From the NCBI RefSeq assembly GCF_017583065.1, contig NZ_JAGEVL010000001.1:744001-808000 (forward strand): a DNA stretch of 64,000 bases, written 5' to 3'. This stretch comes from Staphylococcus shinii (GTDB taxonomy: Bacteria; Bacillota; Bacilli; Staphylococcales; Staphylococcaceae). Below are positions 60,719 through 64,000 of this stretch, one piece after another. The translations under genes were made by a program, and so were the position numbers. The notes under the pieces were generated by a model. That model made no database searches. It was not told the DNA's origin and was given only the letters and a program-made list of their open reading frames with translations. Every line of letters starts with the position of its first letter. Position 1 is the stretch's first letter.

Positions 60719-60768
60719 TCAAAAAAACTGTTCACAAAGTTATTTAACTCTGTGAACAGTTTTTTTAT
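60719..60768. terminator. Terminator between glutaredoxin-like gene and ptsI
   Basis: The arms aaaaaactgttcacaaagtt and aactctgtgaacagttttttt (one bulge/mismatch) flank a short loop. It works for both convergent genes. Confidence 0.88.
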
Positions 60769-60834
60769 TGTAGTGATACACTAAAGTAATTCAATACTTA
60801 TATATGCATTCGCTTACAAAATTATTCAAAAATT

Positions 60835-62550
60835 TTACTTAGCGTATTGTTCAACCAATTCTTGGACTTCTTCTGATGTCGCACAATTAATTGCTCTATT
60901 CGCTAGTTCTTCCATTTCATTTTGACTTAGACCTTTGATTTGTCGACGTGCTTTCAATATAGATGTTGCACTCATTGAAAATTCATCTAAACCTAGACCT
61001 AATAGCAATGGAATAGCAGTTTCATCTCCAGCCATTTCTCCGCACATACCAGTCCATTTACCTTCATTATGAGAAGCTTCAATCACTTGTTTTACTAAAC
61101 GTAAAATTGAAGGATTGTATGGTTGATACAAGTAAGAAACACGCTCAGACATACGATCAGCAGCCATTGTATATTGAATCAAGTCATTCGTGCCGATACT
61201 AAAGAAATCAACCTCTTTAGCAAATACATCTGCTAAAGCAGCAGTTGATGGTATCTCTACCATAATACCTAATTCAATATCGTCAGAAACTTCAATGCCT
61301 TCGTTTGTTAAATTTTCTTTTTCTTCCAATAATAATGCTTTTGCATCGCGGAACTCTTTGATTGTGGCAACCATTGGGAACATAATATTTAATTTACCGT
61401 AAGTAGATGCACGTAATAATGCTCTTAGCTGCGGTCTAAAAATATCTGGTTGATCTAAGCATAAACGAATTGCACGATATCCTAAGAATGGATTCATTTC
61501 TTCAGGTAAGTTTAAATACGGTAACTCTTTGTCGCCACCGATATCTAAAGTACGTACAACAACACGCTTACCTTCCATTGTTTCCAATACTTTTTTATAA
61601 GCCTCAAATTGTTCATCTTCAGTTGGCATTTCATCTCTACCCATATATAAGAACTCAGTACGGTATAATCCAATACCTTCTGCGCCATATTCGATAACAC
61701 CTTTTAAATCATCTGGTGTACCTATATTAGCAGCAAGCTCTACATGCGTTCCATCAGCTGTTGTTGATGGTTCATCACGTAATTGTTGCAATGCTTGCTT
61801 ATCTTCAAAGAAACGCTCACGTTTATTTTGATACGCTATAACTTCATCTTCAGTTGGGTCAATAATTACGTCACCAGTTAAACCATCAACGATAATCATA
61901 TCGCCTTGTTTTACTTCTTTAGTAATTGACTTAGTACCCACGACTGCAGCAATTTCTAATGAACGACTCATAATTGCAGAATGTGATGTTCTACCACCAA
62001 TATTTGTAACAAATCCTTGTACAAATTCTTTGTTTAACTGAGCAGTATCTGAAGGTGTTAAATCGTTTCCGATTATAACAACGCTTTCATCAATCATACT
62101 AGGATTTGGTAATTCTACACCTAAGATGTGTGCTAACACACGTTTTGAAACGTCTCTAATATCAGCAGCACGCTCTTTCATGTATTCATTATCCATTGAT
62201 TCGAATATTGTGATAAATTGTCCAGTTACATCAGATAATGCAGTTGGTGCGTTAACTTGTTCGTTTTTAATTTTTTCTTCAATCGGTTGAATTAATTCAG
62301 GATCATCTAAAACTAATAAATGCGCATCAAAAATTGCTGCCTTATCGGCACCTAAATTCTCTTCTGCATTATTTCTAATCTTAGTTAATTCAACTTTAGA
62401 TGTTTCGATAGCATGATTAAACTTTGCAATTTCAGCGTCGACATCTGTTACCTTTTCACTATCAAATGAAAGATCAGGTTCAACTAATAAATATGCTTTA
62501 GCAATAGCTACACCATCAGATGCAGCTATGCCATTAATATAGTTAGACAT
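60835..62550 (-). CDS. ptsI: Phosphoenolpyruvate-protein phosphotransferase (Enzyme I)
   Basis: Enzyme I takes phosphate from PEP and passes it to HPr, feeding the sugar phosphotransferase system. The 571-aa protein has the active-site His in [13 protein letters not shown] (about 190), the PEP-binding barrel with [29 protein letters not shown] and [14 protein letters not shown], and the catalytic Cys in GMCGEMAGD. It follows ptsH by 2 nt. Confidence 0.97.
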   Translation of the reverse strand: MSNYINGIAASDGVAIAKAYLLVEPDLSFDSEKVTDVDAEIAKFNHAIETSKVELTKIRNNAEENLGADKAAIFDAHLLVLDDPELIQPIEEKIKNEQVNAPTALSDVTGQFITIFESMDNEYMKERAADIRDVSKRVLAHILGVELPNPSMIDESVVIIGNDLTPSDTAQLNKEFVQGFVTNIGGRTSHSAIMSRSLEIAAVVGTKSITKEVKQGDMIIVDGLTGDVIIDPTEDEVIAYQNKRERFFEDKQALQQLRDEPSTTADGTHVELAANIGTPDDLKGVIEYGAEGIGLYRTEFLYMGRDEMPTEDEQFEAYKKVLETMEGKRVVVRTLDIGGDKELPYLNLPEEMNPFLGYRAIRLCLDQPDIFRPQLRALLRASTYGKLNIMFPMVATIKEFRDAKALLLEEKENLTNEGIEVSDDIELGIMVEIPSTAALADVFAKEVDFFSIGTNDLIQYTMAADRMSERVSYLYQPYNPSILRLVKQVIEASHNEGKWTGMCGEMAGDETAIPLLLGLGLDEFSMSATSILKARRQIKGLSQNEMEELANRAINCATSEEVQELVEQYAK

Positions 62551-62552
62551 AA

Positions 62553-62819
62553 TTATTTAGTTAATCCTTCTTTAGATAAGATATCTGTTATTGCTTCGAT
62601 TGCGTCAGTTTCATCGCTACCATCAGCATAGATAGTGATTTCAGCATCTTTACCTACACCTAAACTCATAACACCCATGATTGATTTCAAGTTAACTTTT
62701 TTACCGTTATATTCTAATTGAATATCTGAGTCGAATTTTGAAGCAGTTTGAACAAGCATTGTCGCTGGACGAGCGTGGATACCTGTTTCGTCAATAATTA
62801 CATATGATTTTTGTTCCAT
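62553..62819 (-). CDS. ptsH: Phosphocarrier protein HPr
   Basis: HPr relays phosphate from Enzyme I to sugar-specific EIIs. In Firmicutes its Ser46-phosphorylated form is the co-repressor of CcpA. The 88-aa protein shows the phosphorylation site GIHARPA (His15) and the regulatory serine in [12 protein letters not shown] (Ser46). GGAGATATC precedes the ATG. It forms the ptsHI operon. Confidence 0.97.
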   Translation of the reverse strand: MEQKSYVIIDETGIHARPATMLVQTASKFDSDIQLEYNGKKVNLKSIMGVMSLGVGKDAEITIYADGSDETDAIEAITDILSKEGLTK

Positions 62820-62917
62820 AATATGATATCTCCTTCGTATAGTTAAAATCGTTAGTTTATTATAAAACCTAGCATAGTTTTATATAATAACATTACCAAA
62901 TTCTACATATAAATTCA

Positions 62918-62956
62918 ATTCGTTGCACCCATGATATGACAATATTCAACGAATTT
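62918..62956. other. Hairpin between the DUF697-like gene and ptsH
   Basis: Perfect 9-bp arms AATTCGTTG/CAACGAATT with a 21-nt loop. On the minus strand no T-run follows, so it is a poor terminator there; it may be a leader structure of ptsH or a weak stop for the upstream gene. Confidence 0.45.
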
Positions 62957-62983
62957 TAATTATTTTGTGAAAACGTTATAGTT

Positions 62984-63526
62984 TTAAACAAGTGTTTTCG
63001 CAACTTTTTCACATTTTTGAATATGTTCTTCGCCTATTTTCTTCATGAAGTAATAACTGATTGAAGCAGAAATAGCTTGCCCAAGAATTGGGAACCATTT
63101 CGTTTGTTTAGCTGCTACACGTTTCGCTACATCTCGGATAACCACTTTCAATATTGCATTAGATACTTTTTTACCAATAAACTGGCTTCCTTGAATTGCA
63201 GCAGCTGCAAAAACACGTTCTTTCATATCGTCTCTCATATTATTAACCTGTTTATGATCAAGACCATATATCTTATTAACATCTTCAATAATGTCTCTCA
63301 TAAGCTTAATATCTACACCAAAGTCTAAACCTGGAATCGGTACAATACTTACACTCGAAGATAAAACCGATTTCTTTCTAACGAGTGCTTGTGCTCTTTT
63401 ACGACGTTCCTCAATCTCAATATTGGTTGTAGGTATGTTACCTTTTTGTTTTATATCTTCAATTTTCAATACCTTATTGCCTACTTTATTTGTAAATTTA
63501 TTTGTTATTTTATTTTTAAAGCTCAT
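62984..63526 (-). CDS. DUF697-like membrane-associated protein
   Basis: A 180-aa protein with a very basic N-terminus (SFKNKITNKFTNKVGNKV) and a core resembling DUF697 (VSIVPIPGLDFGVDIKLMRDIIEDVNKIYGL), followed by amphipathic and weakly hydrophobic helices (WFPILGQAISASISYYFMKKIG). DUF697 domains often form membrane-associated hairpins near GTPases. The start is the ATG at 63526, with AAGGAG 8 nt upstream; a GTG three codons earlier abuts that site. The function is unknown. Confidence 0.7.
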   Translation of the reverse strand: MSFKNKITNKFTNKVGNKVLKIEDIKQKGNIPTTNIEIEERRKRAQALVRKKSVLSSSVSIVPIPGLDFGVDIKLMRDIIEDVNKIYGLDHKQVNNMRDDMKERVFAAAAIQGSQFIGKKVSNAILKVVIRDVAKRVAAKQTKWFPILGQAISASISYYFMKKIGEEHIQKCEKVAKTLV

Positions 63527-63585
63527 TTTCTTCACTCCTTAAGTAAATTCATTCACATTAAAAATAATACCCTTTTTTCAAAGTT

Positions 63586-64000
63586 TTACTTTATTTTTAC
63601 AAAAATAGCTTTTAGATATTTAGATGGTTTGTAATGAGGATGTGTTTTAAAATCTTTAGGCAAGCCCATTACATCAACAATTTCATAATCTACATTCTGA
63701 GCATTTAATGTTGTATTCACTACATTTTTAAATGCTTTTAATGAAAATGCACTATTATTTGTACACAATAGTAGTGTACCGTCTGGTCCAAGTATATCTA
63801 ACGCACCTAAAATTAATTTATCGTAATCTTTTTGTACAGAAAATGTCTTTTTCTTATTTCTAGAAAAACTTGGTGGATCAATAACAATCGTGTCATAAAA
63901 TAAATCGTGACGACGTGCATAATTATAAAAATCAAATGTATCCATTACATAAATATATTGTGATTTAGGATCAATGCTATTTAACCCAAAATTTCCTTCT
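63586..64000 (-). CDS. RlmI-type SAM-dependent rRNA methyltransferase (5' end outside window)
   Basis: The 3' part of a gene that continues past the right edge; the frame stays open to base 64000. The visible part of about 137 residues contains the SAM-domain motif IDPPSFSRNKK, then LLLCTNNSAFS and the end FKTHPHYKPSKYLKAIFVKIK. This matches the C-terminal methyltransferase domain of the RlmI/YwbD family, which makes m5C in 23S rRNA; the N-terminal PUA domain would lie outside. The exact target is not certain. Confidence 0.85.
   Translation of the reverse strand, partial: EGNFGLNSIDPKSQYIYVMDTFDFYNYARRHDLFYDTIVIDPPSFSRNKKKTFSVQKDYDKLILGALDILGPDGTLLLCTNNSAFSLKAFKNVVNTTLNAQNVDYEIVDVMGLPKDFKTHPHYKPSKYLKAIFVKIK

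Noticed and set aside
62965..62982. A cre-like TGAAAACGTTATAG upstream of ptsH.
   Set aside because: The second half of the consensus (NWNNCW) does not match, so it is not a credible CcpA site.

Overview
The window is a stretch of low-GC Gram-positive core chromosome from a Staphylococcus. Protein sequences (PheS, Def, PdhA-D, CtaA, MntH, PtsI, Pyc, RpmF) read as close relatives of the S. aureus proteins. Gene order follows the staphylococcal block that runs from the ptsHI/cyd region through pdh, pot, typA, pyc, cta and pheST to uvrC, here in inverted orientation. The isd/srtB haem-uptake locus that S. aureus carries between rpmF and the SpoU methyltransferase gene is absent; a single M23-like gene sits there instead. 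That points to a coagulase-negative species, perhaps of the saprophyticus/xylosus group (inference only). There are no rRNA or tRNA genes, no CRISPR array, no prophage and no intact insertion sequence.

Layout from left to right: a regulatory region leading off the left edge; uvrC, trxA, mutS2, polX, cvpA-like and zapA; rnhC; pheST with a T-box leader; a SpoU methyltransferase, the M23-like gene, rpmF and yceD/DUF177; tmcAL; coaD, rsmD, ylbG and ylbF with two added enzymes or surface proteins (a GDPD-family protein and a CAP-domain protein); a UvrA-like ATPase; haem A/O synthesis genes ctaM, ctaB and ctaA; pyc, ftsW, ylaN, ylaI, typA and ylaF (the conserved yla cluster); suhB and a DUF1054 gene; a decayed transposase remnant; a DUF4064 gene, mntH and an auxB-like gene; the spermidine/putrescine transporter potABCD with its XRE-cupin regulator; a UPF0223 gene; the pyruvate dehydrogenase operon pdhABCD; a YkyA-type lipoprotein; def; rpoY-rnjA; ktrA; cydAB; a glutaredoxin-like gene; ptsHI; a DUF697-like gene; and the 3' part of an RlmI-type methyltransferase gene that runs off the right edge.

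Functional themes are central carbon flow and respiration (PTS entry, pyruvate dehydrogenase, pyruvate carboxylase, cytochrome bd, haem A synthesis), translation and RNA decay (PheST, RpmF, RsmD, RlmI-like, CoaD, TypA, RNase J1, RNase HIII, YlbF), DNA repair (UvrC, MutS2, PolX) and envelope/metal homeostasis (FtsW, AuxB-like, MntH, KtrA). Readable regulation includes a Phe T-box, a perfect Rex-type operator at the cydAB start site, an MntR-type dyad before mntH, a cre site plus Fur-like palindromes at the left edge, repeated TTTGTNACA boxes before ctaA, and many intrinsic terminators, several from recognisable repeat families.

No large undescribed system is visible. The points most worth a second look are small: a hydrophobic mini-ORF just before ctaA, the unusual M23-like protein, a GDPD-family protein with a changed catalytic motif, a lysine/asparagine-rich tail on RNase J1, dispersed terminator-like repeats, an IS150-end-like hairpin, and a transposase relic that joins N- and C-terminal remnants.
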